From an uncultured Eubacterium sp. (lineage in GTDB: Bacteria > Bacillota > Clostridia > Eubacteriales > Eubacteriaceae): a stretch of DNA of 12,040 bases. Under the pieces are notes generated by a model, which did not search any database, was not told the origin of the DNA, and worked only from the letters and a program-made list of their open reading frames with translations. A program made the position numbers and the translations under genes. Each line of letters starts with the position of its first letter. The first letter of the stretch is position 1. The stretch spans positions 1-12,040 of the forward strand of contig CACZTE010000114.1 in NCBI GenBank assembly GCA_902784045.1, given 5' to 3'. Shown piece by piece: positions 1 to 6,300 of the stretch.

Positions 1-300
1 AAGCCGCAGTCCGGGCAGGTGCCCCGGAGTTTTGACGATTCCAGCGAGGATTGGACGAGTTATGTCGGCGCGCCGGAGCGTTTTCACTCGTCGGAAGAAA
101 TTGCCGGGCGGTACGGCCGACAGGCGACGGTGGATCTTACAATGATTACCCGACACCGCAGTGAATGGCAGGGTAAACTCACCGATTTTAGCGGCAGGAC
201 CATTGAGATGTTTGATTCGGCGGTGGGCTGTTATCGCCAGATTGCCGCGCTGTGCGCCGCGGGCAAGTTGTTGGGCCGGCCGGCGGAGGATGAGGCGTAA
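1..300 (+). CDS. Unrecognised protein, C-terminal part only (starts before the window)
   Basis: The frame is open from base 1 to the TAA at 298-300, giving about 99 residues, so the true start lies upstream. A GTG at 19 is the first possible internal start but has no convincing ribosome binding site, so I read this as a truncated view of a longer gene. The visible part is hydrophilic, with no signal peptide or membrane segment. It ends in a helix-like stretch (CYRQIAALCAAGK) followed by the tail RPAEDEA. I do not recognise the family. The last 93 bases recur at 2066-2158 with three mismatches, so this gene or its tail has been duplicated locally. Its natural terminator seems to be the hairpin at 559-584, now separated from the stop by an inserted repeat element. 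Confidence 0.6.
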   Translation, partial: KPQSGQVPRSFDDSSEDWTSYVGAPERFHSSEEIAGRYGRQATVDLTMITRHRSEWQGKLTDFSGRTIEMFDSAVGCYRQIAALCAAGKLLGRPAEDEA

Positions 301-312
301 GCTTTCATTATC

Positions 313-533
313 ATTAGAGCGATAAGCCACGGATTGCTACGTGCTTCGCACTCTCGCAATCCTACGTAAGCCGCGAGTGTGACGAGCGGCGCATGAGTGA
401 GGGACAGCTGTCCCGAGCGGATGATTGTGAGCATAGCGAACAATCTGCCCAAAAAAGGATGGTCAAAACACATACTGAGCATGATTTCTGGTAGCGACGC
501 GCTGGAAAGCGCGGATTATTAGAGCGATAAGCC
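313..533. repeat. Intergenic repeat element, copy 1, flanked by 16-bp direct repeats
   Basis: ATTAGAGCGATAAGCC occurs at 313-328 and again at 518-533. Between them are several inverted repeats: a long hairpin at 331-362 (GGATTGC/GCAATCC outer arms, GTGC/GCAC inner arms), GCCGC/GCGGC at 370-374 and 386-390, a 14-bp palindrome GGGACAGCTGTCCC at 401-414, GATTGT/ACAATC at 423-445, and CGCGCT-GGAA-AGCGCG at 498-513. The 317-366 part matches 1837-1887. In the duplicated gene end at 2066-2220 the terminator lies 40 bp after the stop, whereas here it lies about 260 bp after. That suggests this block was inserted between stop and terminator. There is no convincing ORF inside. Confidence 0.6.
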
Positions 534-558
534 TTCTAATATATGAAATTGAATCATT

Positions 559-584
559 CCCGGCTTCGGCCGGGGTTTTTTTTT
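559..584 (+). terminator. Rho-independent terminator
   Basis: The stem CCCGGC/GCCGGG (559-564, 569-574) carries a TTCG tetraloop and is followed by a run of nine T. The sequence leading into it (AATCATTCCCGGC) is the same as at the 2198-2220 terminator, which supports it as the terminator of the gene ending at 300. Confidence 0.85.
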
Positions 585-587
585 GAG

Positions 588-652
588 AGACGTTATCTTT
601 TTGGGGCTATCCATCTTTTCGCGGAGCGGATTCGCGTGAGGTGAGTGATCAG
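588..652. repeat. Degenerate intergenic repeat, fragment A
   Basis: The stretch CGTTATCTTTTTG...TATCCATCTTTTCGCGG at 591-624 matches 3034-3066 with only a few differences. It runs into GGTGAGTGATCAG, a diverged form of the GGTGAGCGATAAG end seen at 1834-1846. It is a decayed member of the same family as the elements at 313-533 and 1836-2066. The rest of 652-711 shows nothing I can interpret. Confidence 0.5.
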
Positions 653-711
653 TCTTTAAACCCTTCGTGCAGGCTTTTATATGTGCGTTTCGCATGTGCG
701 CGGGGATTGTA

Positions 712-984
712 TCAAAAAAGATCTGAATGCGAACCGGTTCGGAATAATAATAATGCCAGTTCATCGGCTTCGATTCGATAGATGAGCAACCAATCGGGTT
801 CAATGTGGCATTCACGGAAACCGCGATATTGACCGGTCAGCGTATGATCGCGATATTTTGCATCCAGGGTTTTTTGAGCCGCAAGGGAATCTACCACCGT
901 TTCGAGATGATCTAAACGAAGCCCGCGTTTTTTCGCAAGCTTTAAATCTTTTTTGAATTGATTGGACGGGACAATTTTAAGCAT
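712..984 (-). CDS. yafQ: YafQ-family mRNA interferase toxin of a type II toxin-antitoxin system
   Basis: This 90-residue protein has the length and layout of the RelE-superfamily toxin YafQ, a ribosome-dependent endoribonuclease that cuts mRNA in the A site. The residues known to be catalytic in E. coli YafQ all have counterparts: His47 (in DHTL), His60 and Asp64 (in HIEPDW) and His86 (in TGSHSDLF). Arg57 and Arg82 are also in typical positions. The N-terminus is basic and helical (FKKDLKLAKKRG), as expected. The toxin therefore looks intact. Its ATG overlaps the end of the upstream antitoxin by 8 bases (977-984), implying translational coupling. No clear terminator follows on the minus strand. 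Family assignment is firm; activity is inferred. Confidence 0.93.
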   Translation of the reverse strand: MLKIVPSNQFKKDLKLAKKRGLRLDHLETVVDSLAAQKTLDAKYRDHTLTGQYRGFRECHIEPDWLLIYRIEADELALLLFRTGSHSDLF

Positions 985-1258
985 CTTTCAGCACATCATC
1001 CTTTAATGCTTTAAAAGAATCATAGTGTTTATAGTTTTCGGGATTCTTTTTCATTTCATCAAATTCCGCTAAGGCGGCTTTGGTTTCGGCGTTGGGTGAC
1101 ATCCGTTTGATCTCAAAGGGGATGCCGTCATGGTTGACCGCGCTTCGGAGGAACATGGTGATGGCAGAAGACATGTTTAAACCAAGATCTTTAAAGAGTT
1201 CTTCGGCAGATTGTTTGAGTTCGGTATCGACACGAACATTGATGTTGGTTGTGGCCAA
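977..1258 (-). CDS. dinJ: RelB/DinJ-family antitoxin, partner of YafQ
   Basis: This 93-residue protein begins MATTNINVRVDTELK, the typical ribbon-helix-helix N-terminus of DinJ/RelB antitoxins. The helix (LGLNMSSAITMFLRSAV) and the GIPFEI motif follow at residues about 28-52. The N-terminal part should dimerise, bind the promoter and repress it; the acidic, lysine-rich C-terminal half (about 60-93) should wrap and neutralise the toxin. I chose the TTG at 1256-1258 because AAAGGAG lies 8 bases upstream. The in-frame GTG at 1265-1267 abuts that site and would leave no spacing. It is first in the operon with yafQ, behind a consensus promoter. Confidence 0.92.
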   Translation of the reverse strand: MATTNINVRVDTELKQSAEELFKDLGLNMSSAITMFLRSAVNHDGIPFEIKRMSPNAETKAALAEFDEMKKNPENYKHYDSFKALKDDVLKDA

Positions 1259-1282
1259 GGTGATCACTCCTTTCTTGGCTGT

Positions 1283-1311
1283 ATTATAGGTTCATACGCA
1301 AGCGTTGTCAA
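1283..1311 (-). promoter_or_regulatory. Consensus promoter of the dinJ-yafQ operon
   Basis: On the minus strand, TTGACA (1306-1311) and TATAAT (1283-1288) are separated by exactly 17 bases, 25 bp before the TTG start codon. An inverted AATAT/ATATT pair (1310-1314, 1323-1327) overlaps the -35 edge. A GTGATCAC palindrome (1260-1267) sits beside the start codon. Either could be an autoregulatory operator. Confidence 0.85.
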
Positions 1312-1401
1312 TATTTTGATTGATATTGTTTTGCATTGTTTTGTAATTGTCGGGTTTTAGGGATGGGCTTCGCGGGTCTTTGCGCTTTTCGGCGCCCCTG
1401 T

Positions 1402-1659
1402 TTATTGGTCCAACGATTCGAAAAGGGCGTCAACCGTGTCGAATACCGGTTGTTCGCCGGACGCGATTTTTGCTTTTATTTCGTTGACTTCTTGTTTGAG
1501 GTCGTTGATGGTTTTGGTGGGGTAGACGGCCATCGGGAATAGGATGATGGTTCCGTCTTTTTCCGTCACGTCCAGTTGGTCGCCTTCGGAAAGTCCCAGT
1601 TTTGTGACGATTTCATTTGGCAGGGTGATTTGAGATCTTTTTCGGATTGTGGCTATCAT
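1402..1659 (-). CDS. SpoVT/AbrB-domain (MazE-like) DNA-binding protein, no adjacent toxin
   Basis: This 85-residue protein starts with the swapped-hairpin AbrB fold: IRKRSQITLPNEIVTKLGL and GDQLDV, then DGTIILFP, covering residues about 3-42. This matches short AbrB/MazE-like antitoxins and transition-state-type regulators that bind DNA as dimers. The C-terminal half (50-85) is charged and helical, with TINDLKQEVNEIKAKI followed by an acidic tail. That is what an antitoxin's toxin-binding tail usually looks like. The ATG is preceded by GGAGGT at good spacing. No toxin gene follows in the 140 bases before the dinJ promoter and none precedes it, so it is either a solo antitoxin, a remnant of a pair, or a regulator. 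The domain is certain; the role is not. Confidence 0.88.
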   Translation of the reverse strand: MIATIRKRSQITLPNEIVTKLGLSEGDQLDVTEKDGTIILFPMAVYPTKTINDLKQEVNEIKAKIASGEQPVFDTVDALFESLDQ

Positions 1660-1676
1660 GGTGTTACCTCCGCTTT

Positions 1677-1730
1677 TCAGATTTTCTGATTATCTGATAA
1701 AAGTATAGCACAAAATGTGCTGCGCATCAA
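1677..1730 (-). promoter_or_regulatory. Promoter with three clustered palindromes before the AbrB-like gene
   Basis: On the minus strand, TTGATG (1725-1730) and TATACT (1702-1707) lie 17 bases apart. The spacer contains the palindrome GCACA-AAA-TGTGC (1708-1720). Downstream of the -10 are TTATC-T-GATAA (1690-1700) and TCAGA-TTT-TCTGA (1677-1689). Their position over and just after the promoter suggests operators, possibly for the encoded AbrB-like protein itself. Confidence 0.65.
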
Positions 1731-1785
1731 TCTGTTTCCCTTTTTGTTTTTCACTTTTCCGGGCTGTTTTCTTTTTGAGCATCGA

Positions 1786-2034
1786 CTGTATGCGCTTATG
1801 AATAAATTCAACGCGTGAGAACGAGTCTCGTTAGGTGAGCGATAAGCGGACGGATTGCTACGCGTTTCACGCTCTCGCAATCCTACGGACATTCGCATCC
1901 GCGCTTAAGTGAGCGTCCAAATCTACGATTTGGCTAACGCGAACTTATCGAGCAAAGCGGGTGGAACCGCGCTATATGCTCATGTCCGTTGCCTTGTCAA
2001 ATGCCTGTATGCGCTTATGAACAAGTTCAACGCG
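1786..2034. repeat. 30-bp direct repeat pair, 219 bp apart
   Basis: CTGTATGCGCTTATGAA...TTCAACGCG occurs at 1786-1815 and 2005-2034 with 28 of 30 positions identical. Each copy can form a GCGC-closed hairpin (for example 2011-2014 with 2032-2035) around an inner TGAA/TTCA stem. The two differences fall in the apical tetraloop (TAAA versus CAAG). The first copy lies outside the folded element at 1836-2066 and the second inside it. Confidence 0.7.
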
Positions 2035-2066
2035 CACACAGTCGCTTGACAAGGGCTTATCGCTCA
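1836..2066. repeat. Intergenic repeat element, copy 2: nested multi-stem structure
   Basis: A perfect 12-bp inverted repeat TGAGCGATAAGC (1836-1847) and GCTTATCGCTCA (2055-2066) closes the element. Three branches fill the inside without conflict. Branch one is the hairpin 1852-1883. Branch two is ACGGACAT/ATGTCCGT (1885-1892, 1982-1989), enclosing CGCT/AGCG (1902-1915), CCAAATC-TAC-GATTTGG (1917-1933) and GAGCA/TGCTC (1950-1954, 1977-1981) with an inner GCGG/CCGC. Branch three is CCTTGTCAA/TTGACAAGG (1992-2000, 2046-2054), enclosing the hairpin 2011-2035. No ORF is evident. It could be a structured RNA, a small non-autonomous mobile element that folds as single-stranded DNA, or both. I cannot match it to a named family, and the strand is undecided. 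Confidence 0.65.
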
Positions 2067-2158
2067 TGTTTGATTCGGCGGTGGGCTGTTATCGTCAGAT
2101 TGGCGCGCTGTGCGCCGCGGGCAAGTTGTTCGGCCGGCCGGCGGAGGATGAGGCGTAA
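2066..2158 (+). pseudogene. Truncated duplicate of the 3' end of the gene at 1-300
   Basis: Bases 2066-2158 match 208-300 at 90 of 93 positions, in the same reading frame and with the same stop. The protein changes are Ala to Gly and Leu to Phe; the third change is silent. Similarity begins exactly at the outer edge of the structured element. No upstream part of the gene is present and no ribosome binding site precedes the ATG. It is a remnant with about 30 codons left, and probably not expressed as a functional protein. Confidence 0.75.
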
Positions 2159-2197
2159 GTCTTCATTAACATACTATTTATCTGGATTTGAATCATT

Positions 2198-2220
2198 CCC
2201 GGCTCCGGCCGGGTTTTTTT
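2198..2220 (+). terminator. Rho-independent terminator behind the gene remnant
   Basis: The stem CCCGGC/GCCGGG (2198-2203, 2208-2213) has a TCCG loop and is followed by seven T. It is the paralogue of the terminator at 559-584. Confidence 0.85.
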
Positions 2221-2265
2221 GCGCCAGCATATTTTTGCTATTTTGGCTGTTTTGTCTTTCAAACG

Positions 2266-2294
2266 TTGACAAGTAACAACGATGTCGTTACAAT
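2266..2294 (+). promoter_or_regulatory. Promoter of the second toxin-antitoxin operon, with imperfect palindrome
   Basis: TTGACA (2266-2271) and TACAAT (2289-2294) are 17 bases apart and 21 bp before the ATG. The spacer carries an imperfect palindrome with arms GTAAC/GTTAC (2273-2277, 2287-2291), a plausible operator for ribbon-helix-helix autorepression. Confidence 0.8.
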
Positions 2295-2315
2295 ACAAGT
2301 ATCGGAGGTGTGATT

Positions 2316-2624
2316 ATGGATAAATCATCAACTTTAAATTTAAGGGTTAATCCGACGTTGAAGCAAGACGCGGAATCGGTTTTGAGGCGTTTGGGCATTC
2401 CGATGTCGACGGCTGTCGATATGTTTTTGCACCAAGTTGTTTTGGTGGGGGGCATTCCTTTTTCGGTTACGCTTCCGAAGGCGCCCGAGCGGATCGACGC
2501 GGCTCGCATGTCGGAGGCGGAGATTCACGCCAAGCTTGAGCGAGGCTATGCATCCTATCAAGCGGGCAGAACGCAAAACGCGGCAGAGGCCTTTGATGCG
2601 TTTAGAGAGACGCATCGTCCATGA
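2316..2624 (+). CDS. RelB/DinJ-family antitoxin, partner of the ParE/RelE-like toxin
   Basis: This 102-residue protein starts MDKSSTLNLRVNPTLKQDAE, a ribbon-helix-helix N-terminus. LGIPMSTAVDMFLHQVV and GGIPF at about residues 25-48 are the RelB/DinJ signature. The C-terminal half is rich in Glu, Arg and Ala and should be the toxin-binding region. The ATG at 2316 has GGAGG 7 bases upstream, while the GTG at 2310 overlaps the ribosome site, so I use the ATG. The stop overlaps the toxin start as ATGA. It resembles the antitoxin at 977-1258 only in the DNA-binding half, so the two systems are not a recent duplication. Confidence 0.92.
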   Translation: MDKSSTLNLRVNPTLKQDAESVLRRLGIPMSTAVDMFLHQVVLVGGIPFSVTLPKAPERIDAARMSEAEIHAKLERGYASYQAGRTQNAAEAFDAFRETHRP

Positions 2625-2944
2625 AAAAGTATGTTGTGGCAATAACGGATGACGCGCTCGCCGACATGAAAGCGCTATACACGTATATTGCTGTCGATTT
2701 GATGGCTCCGGACAATTCCATGGGACAGTATAACCGTATCGCGGAGGCCATTCTTTCTTTGGAGTCTTTTCCTGAGCGGTATGGTCTGTTCGTGTGTGAG
2801 CCTGAGCGATCTATGGGCATTCATAAAATGGTTGTTGATCATTATCTGGTTTGTTATGTGATTGATCCGCGGGTTGTGACGGTGATGGATGTGCTTTACG
2901 GTGCGTCTGATATTCACCAGACATTGAAGGAGAGACATCGTTGA
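2621..2944 (+). CDS. RelE/ParE-family toxin
   Basis: This 107-residue protein has the RelE/ParE toxin layout. An N-terminal strand (YVVAITDDA) leads to two helices holding DMKALYTYIAVDL and YNRIAEAILSLESFPERYGL. The C-terminal sheet includes HKMVVDHYLVCYVID and ends in VMDVLYGASDI, the usual 'VLYGARD' type ending. Members either inhibit gyrase (ParE branch) or cleave mRNA (RelE branch). The helix-rich N-terminus and the FPERYGL motif fit the plasmid-stabilisation/ParE-like branch, but the target cannot be decided from sequence. Translation is coupled to the antitoxin through the ATGA overlap. Length is normal and the gene looks intact. Confidence 0.88.
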   Translation: MKKYVVAITDDALADMKALYTYIAVDLMAPDNSMGQYNRIAEAILSLESFPERYGLFVCEPERSMGIHKMVVDHYLVCYVIDPRVVTVMDVLYGASDIHQTLKERHR

Positions 2945-3029
2945 CGTGATGTTTTTTCATTTAACGTTGCGGATTTTCGTGCCTGCTATCACATTTCGCG
3001 CCTGAGCACATTTGGCGCCCCTGTTTTGA

Positions 3030-3096
3030 GACTCGTTATCTTTTTGAGGTTATCCATCTTTTCGCGGGGAACGGCGAGTTGTCGTAAGGTCAGCGA
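3030..3096. repeat. Degenerate intergenic repeat, fragment B
   Basis: Positions 3034-3066 match fragment A at 591-624. The block ends in GGTCAGCGATAAGC (3083-3096), close to the GGTGAGCGATAAGC end of the element at 1836. The 5' edge GAGACTCGTTA also recalls GAGTCTCGTTA at 1823-1833. This is a third location of the same family. Upstream, 2945-3029 shows only the shared GGCGCCCCTGTTT (3014-3026, also at 1391-1403). Confidence 0.5.
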
Positions 3097-3135
3097 TAAG
3101 CTTTCGAACTCTTCATCTGCCTTCGGACGAATCAG

Positions 3136-3171
3136 CGCGCTTTGTGATCAGCGCGTTTTTTTTTTTTTTTT
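3136..3171 (+). terminator. Rho-independent terminator
   Basis: The stem CGCGC/GCGCG (3136-3140, 3151-3155) has a 10-nt loop and is followed by sixteen T. It closes the toxin-antitoxin side of the window before the surface-protein genes. Confidence 0.8.
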
Positions 3172-3218
3172 GCCCGGTGTCACAATTTTTTTAAAATATT
3201 ACATTTTGATGACATTTC

Positions 3219-3249
3219 ACTTGAATATCAAATGGTTTTCAAGTAAAAT
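3219..3249 (+). promoter_or_regulatory. Probable promoter of the vWA/ChW gene with overlapping inverted repeat
   Basis: TTGAAT (3221-3226) and TAAAAT (3244-3249) are 17 bases apart. The inverted repeat ACTTGAA/TTCAAGT (3219-3225, 3238-3244) spans the promoter and could be an operator. A start near 3256 would give a leader of about 125 nt. Confidence 0.6.
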
Positions 3250-3308
3250 ATAAACAATAAACTTTTCTTTAAGCTTTTTATAGTATGGCATGGTGCTTTG
3301 GGATTTGT

Positions 3309-3322
3309 TGACCGATCGGTCA
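3309..3322. promoter_or_regulatory. 14-bp perfect palindrome in the leader of the vWA/ChW gene
   Basis: TGACCGATCGGTCA is a perfect palindrome about 60 bp before the start codon and downstream of the proposed promoter. Its ACCG..CGGT core resembles operators of some TetR-family repressors. No regulator gene is present in the window, so this is a candidate only. Confidence 0.45.
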
Positions 3323-3381
3323 TTCGGCGGGTGCGGCGCTTAGGGTTGGCTCGGTCGCGCGAAAAAGAAAGGAAGGAAAAA

Positions 3382-6300
3382 ATGAAAAAAAGATTTTCGT
3401 TATGCATCATCGCGGCGATCATCATGATGGCGCTGCTGCCGGTGATGGCGCTGGCGCAGGAAGCGCAGACACAGCCCGACGCCGGGAGCGCGGCCAGAAG
3501 CGACGGCATCAGCGCGGAATCTGCTGCCCGCGCGGCTTCCCAGGATTATGACTCGGCTTTGGCCCGCATGCGCGAGGAGGCTGAACAGGAGGGCGCGCAG
3601 ATCGTCTTCGGGGATGAAGCGGAGACGGACATCACCACCCAGGCCGCCGGGTCCAAACCGCTCTATATTGTGCTGGCCCTGGACGTGTCCGGCAGTATGG
3701 AGGGCACCCCGCTTGCCGCGGAAAAAATCGCCGCGAAAAATTTTGTGCGCAAGGTGATGGCTCATTCCGCTCAAAATCAGATTGCCATTGTCAGCTTTGA
3801 CAGCTCTGCGCGCACCCTCTGCGGTTTCACCAACAACGAGTCCTATTTGGATCGGATTATAGACGGAACCTACGCGTATGGCACTACCAATGTCAATGCC
3901 GCCCTCAAAACCGGCGATTCGCTATTGGCCGGCGCCAACACCACCCGCACCAAAAAATACATCGTATTGTGTTCGGACGGGCTTCCGTGTGAAGGGGATA
4001 TGTCTTATTCCGGCCCTTATAACAGGAATGATATTACAGAGGATTGCTATCCTTACGCCAATGCCGCTTATCACACGGCGCAAAGCCTGCATTCCAAATA
4101 TTATATCCGCACCCTGGGTTTTTTCCACGATTTATGGGGACAAGAGCTGACCTTCGGCAAGCGCTTTATGCGGGATTTGCAAAACAAGGGCTTTTATCTG
4201 GTGGATGACCCCAACAATCTCAACATCACCTTTGAGACTGTGGTCGACGACATTGACACGGATACCAAAACCCGGGCCACGTTCGACACTGGCGCCAATG
4301 TCAACACCAAAATCAAACGCCAATCGGGAGACAGCGCTCCCAGCGTGGCGTCGGTCAACCGGACCATTACGGAAATCCGTTTTGTGTCCAACAAATCGTT
4401 GGTTCCCTCGTCGGGCACCTTCACCATCTCCGCGCCCGGTTCGGCCAAGCCCATCATCTGCTGGATTTCCGGCGGCGTGCTCTATTGTTATTCGGAGGAC
4501 GCCGGGCCCCTGCTCAACGGGGACTGCAGCTGGATGTTCAGCGGTCTGGCGGGTGTCAAGAGCATTGACCTGGCCTATTGCGACGCTTCCCAGGTGTCCA
4601 ACACCAGCCATATGTTTGACGGGTGTCAATCCCTGTCCACCATTGTGGTCAGCGACGATTGCGATATGACCCATGTCGGAAACAGCAGCGACATGTTTAA
4701 AGGCTGCAACGCGCTGATCGGCGGCGCGGGCACCGCGTACAACGGCTCAAACGGCAGCAATAACGCCTGCGTTGACGGCAACGGCCGCAAGGGCTATTTC
4801 ACTCGCTTCTCCAATTACAACAACAACACCTCCCGCGTCCAGGCCATCGCCTACCGCACCCACGTGCAAAACATCGGCTGGCAGCCCTTTGTGCGAAACG
4901 GCGCCGTCGCCGGCACCAGCGGCCGCAGCTACCGCCTGGAAGCCATGCGCATCCAACTGGAAAATCAGCCCTATTCGGGCAGCGTGCAGTACCGCACCCA
5001 CATTCAAAACATCGGCTGGGAAAGCAGCTGGCAGGCCGACGGCCAAAACAGCGGCACCAGCGGCCGCAGCTATCGCCTAGAGGCCATGCAGGTGCGGCTG
5101 ACCGGCGACATCGCCAATCATTATGATGTGTACTACCGGGTTCACGCCCAGAATTTCGGCTGGCTGGGCTGGGCCAAAAACGGCGCCGAGGCCGGCACGG
5201 CGGGCTTCGGTTATCGCCTGGAGGCCATGCAGATTGTGCTGGTGGCCAAAGGCGGGGGCGCTCCGTCGCTCTCACCGGCTTCCAATGACAGCCGCGCCTT
5301 TGTTCAAAAAGGCTCCGGCGGCGCGGCCCCTGCCGTAAATCCGAGCCCCGCGGCGCCGACGGTGAATCCCGCCCCTTCGACCAATCCGACACCAACGCCG
5401 TCGACCAATCCCACACCGACACCAACGCCGTCGACCAATCCGGCGGCCACCAATCAATCGGTGGTCTACAGTACCCATATGCAAAACATGGGCTGGCAGC
5501 CATACGTCAAAAACGGCGTGGTCTCCGGCGCCGCCGGCTCCGGCCTGCGCATGGAGGGCTTCCGGATGCATCTTGAAAAACAGCAGGTGGCCGGCAACAT
5601 TGAGTACCGCGCCCACGTCACGGGCTCCGGCTGGGAAAACCAGTGGCGCAAAAACGACGAAGTCAGCGGCTCCGTCGGCGCCGGCAAACAGATGGAAGCC
5701 GTGCAGATCTGCCTGACGGGGATGATGTCCTTCAATTATGATGTGTATTACCGCGTGCACGTGCAGGATGTCGGCTGGCTGGGCTGGGCCAAAAACGGCG
5801 AACAGACCGGCACCGAGGGCCTGTCCAAACGCGTTGAGGCGCTGCAGGTGGTGCTGATTGCCAAAGGCGCCGATTTGCCGAATTACAGCCCGGCCTCAGC
5901 GGACAGCCGCGCCTTTATCCGCAAGGGCGATCCCGCCCCCGGCTCGTCCTCATCGGGTCAATCGGTGGCCTATCAGGCCAATGTGCAAAACATCGGCTGG
6001 CAGTCCGCGGTGCGCAACGGCGCCGTCGCCGGCACCACGGGCCAAAGCCTGCGGATGGAAGGGCTGACCGTCAAGCTGGAAAACCAGCAGAAAGACGGCA
6101 ACATCGAGTACCGCGCCCACGTGCAAAACATCGGTTGGGAAGATAAATGGAAAACCGACGGCGCCAAGGCCGGCACCGAAGGCAAAAGCCTGGCCATGGA
6201 AGCGCTGCAGGTGCGCCTCATCGGCAATATGGCGTTCTTCTATGATGTGTATTACCGGGTGAACGCCCAGAATATCGGTTGGCTGGGCTGGGCCAAAAAC

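Noticed and set aside
231..482. Minus-strand reading frame with a similar counterpart at 2095-2298
   Set aside because: Both are antisense shadows of the duplicated gene end and lack ribosome sites; their similarity follows from the DNA duplication.
2011..2035. Loop change TAAA versus CAAG between 1786-1815 and 2005-2034 as covariation
   Set aside because: The two bases would close a 2-nt loop, which is not sterically reasonable, so I do not count it as a compensatory pair.
1660..2065. HNH/IscB-associated or other transposon guide RNA
   Set aside because: A folded RNA of similar size is attractive, but there is no nuclease or transposase gene in the window and I cannot match the known core sequences.
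4132..5760. Several long minus-strand reading frames opposite the ChW gene
   Set aside because: GC-rich third positions on the plus strand create long antisense frames; they have no starts with ribosome sites and only low-complexity sequence.
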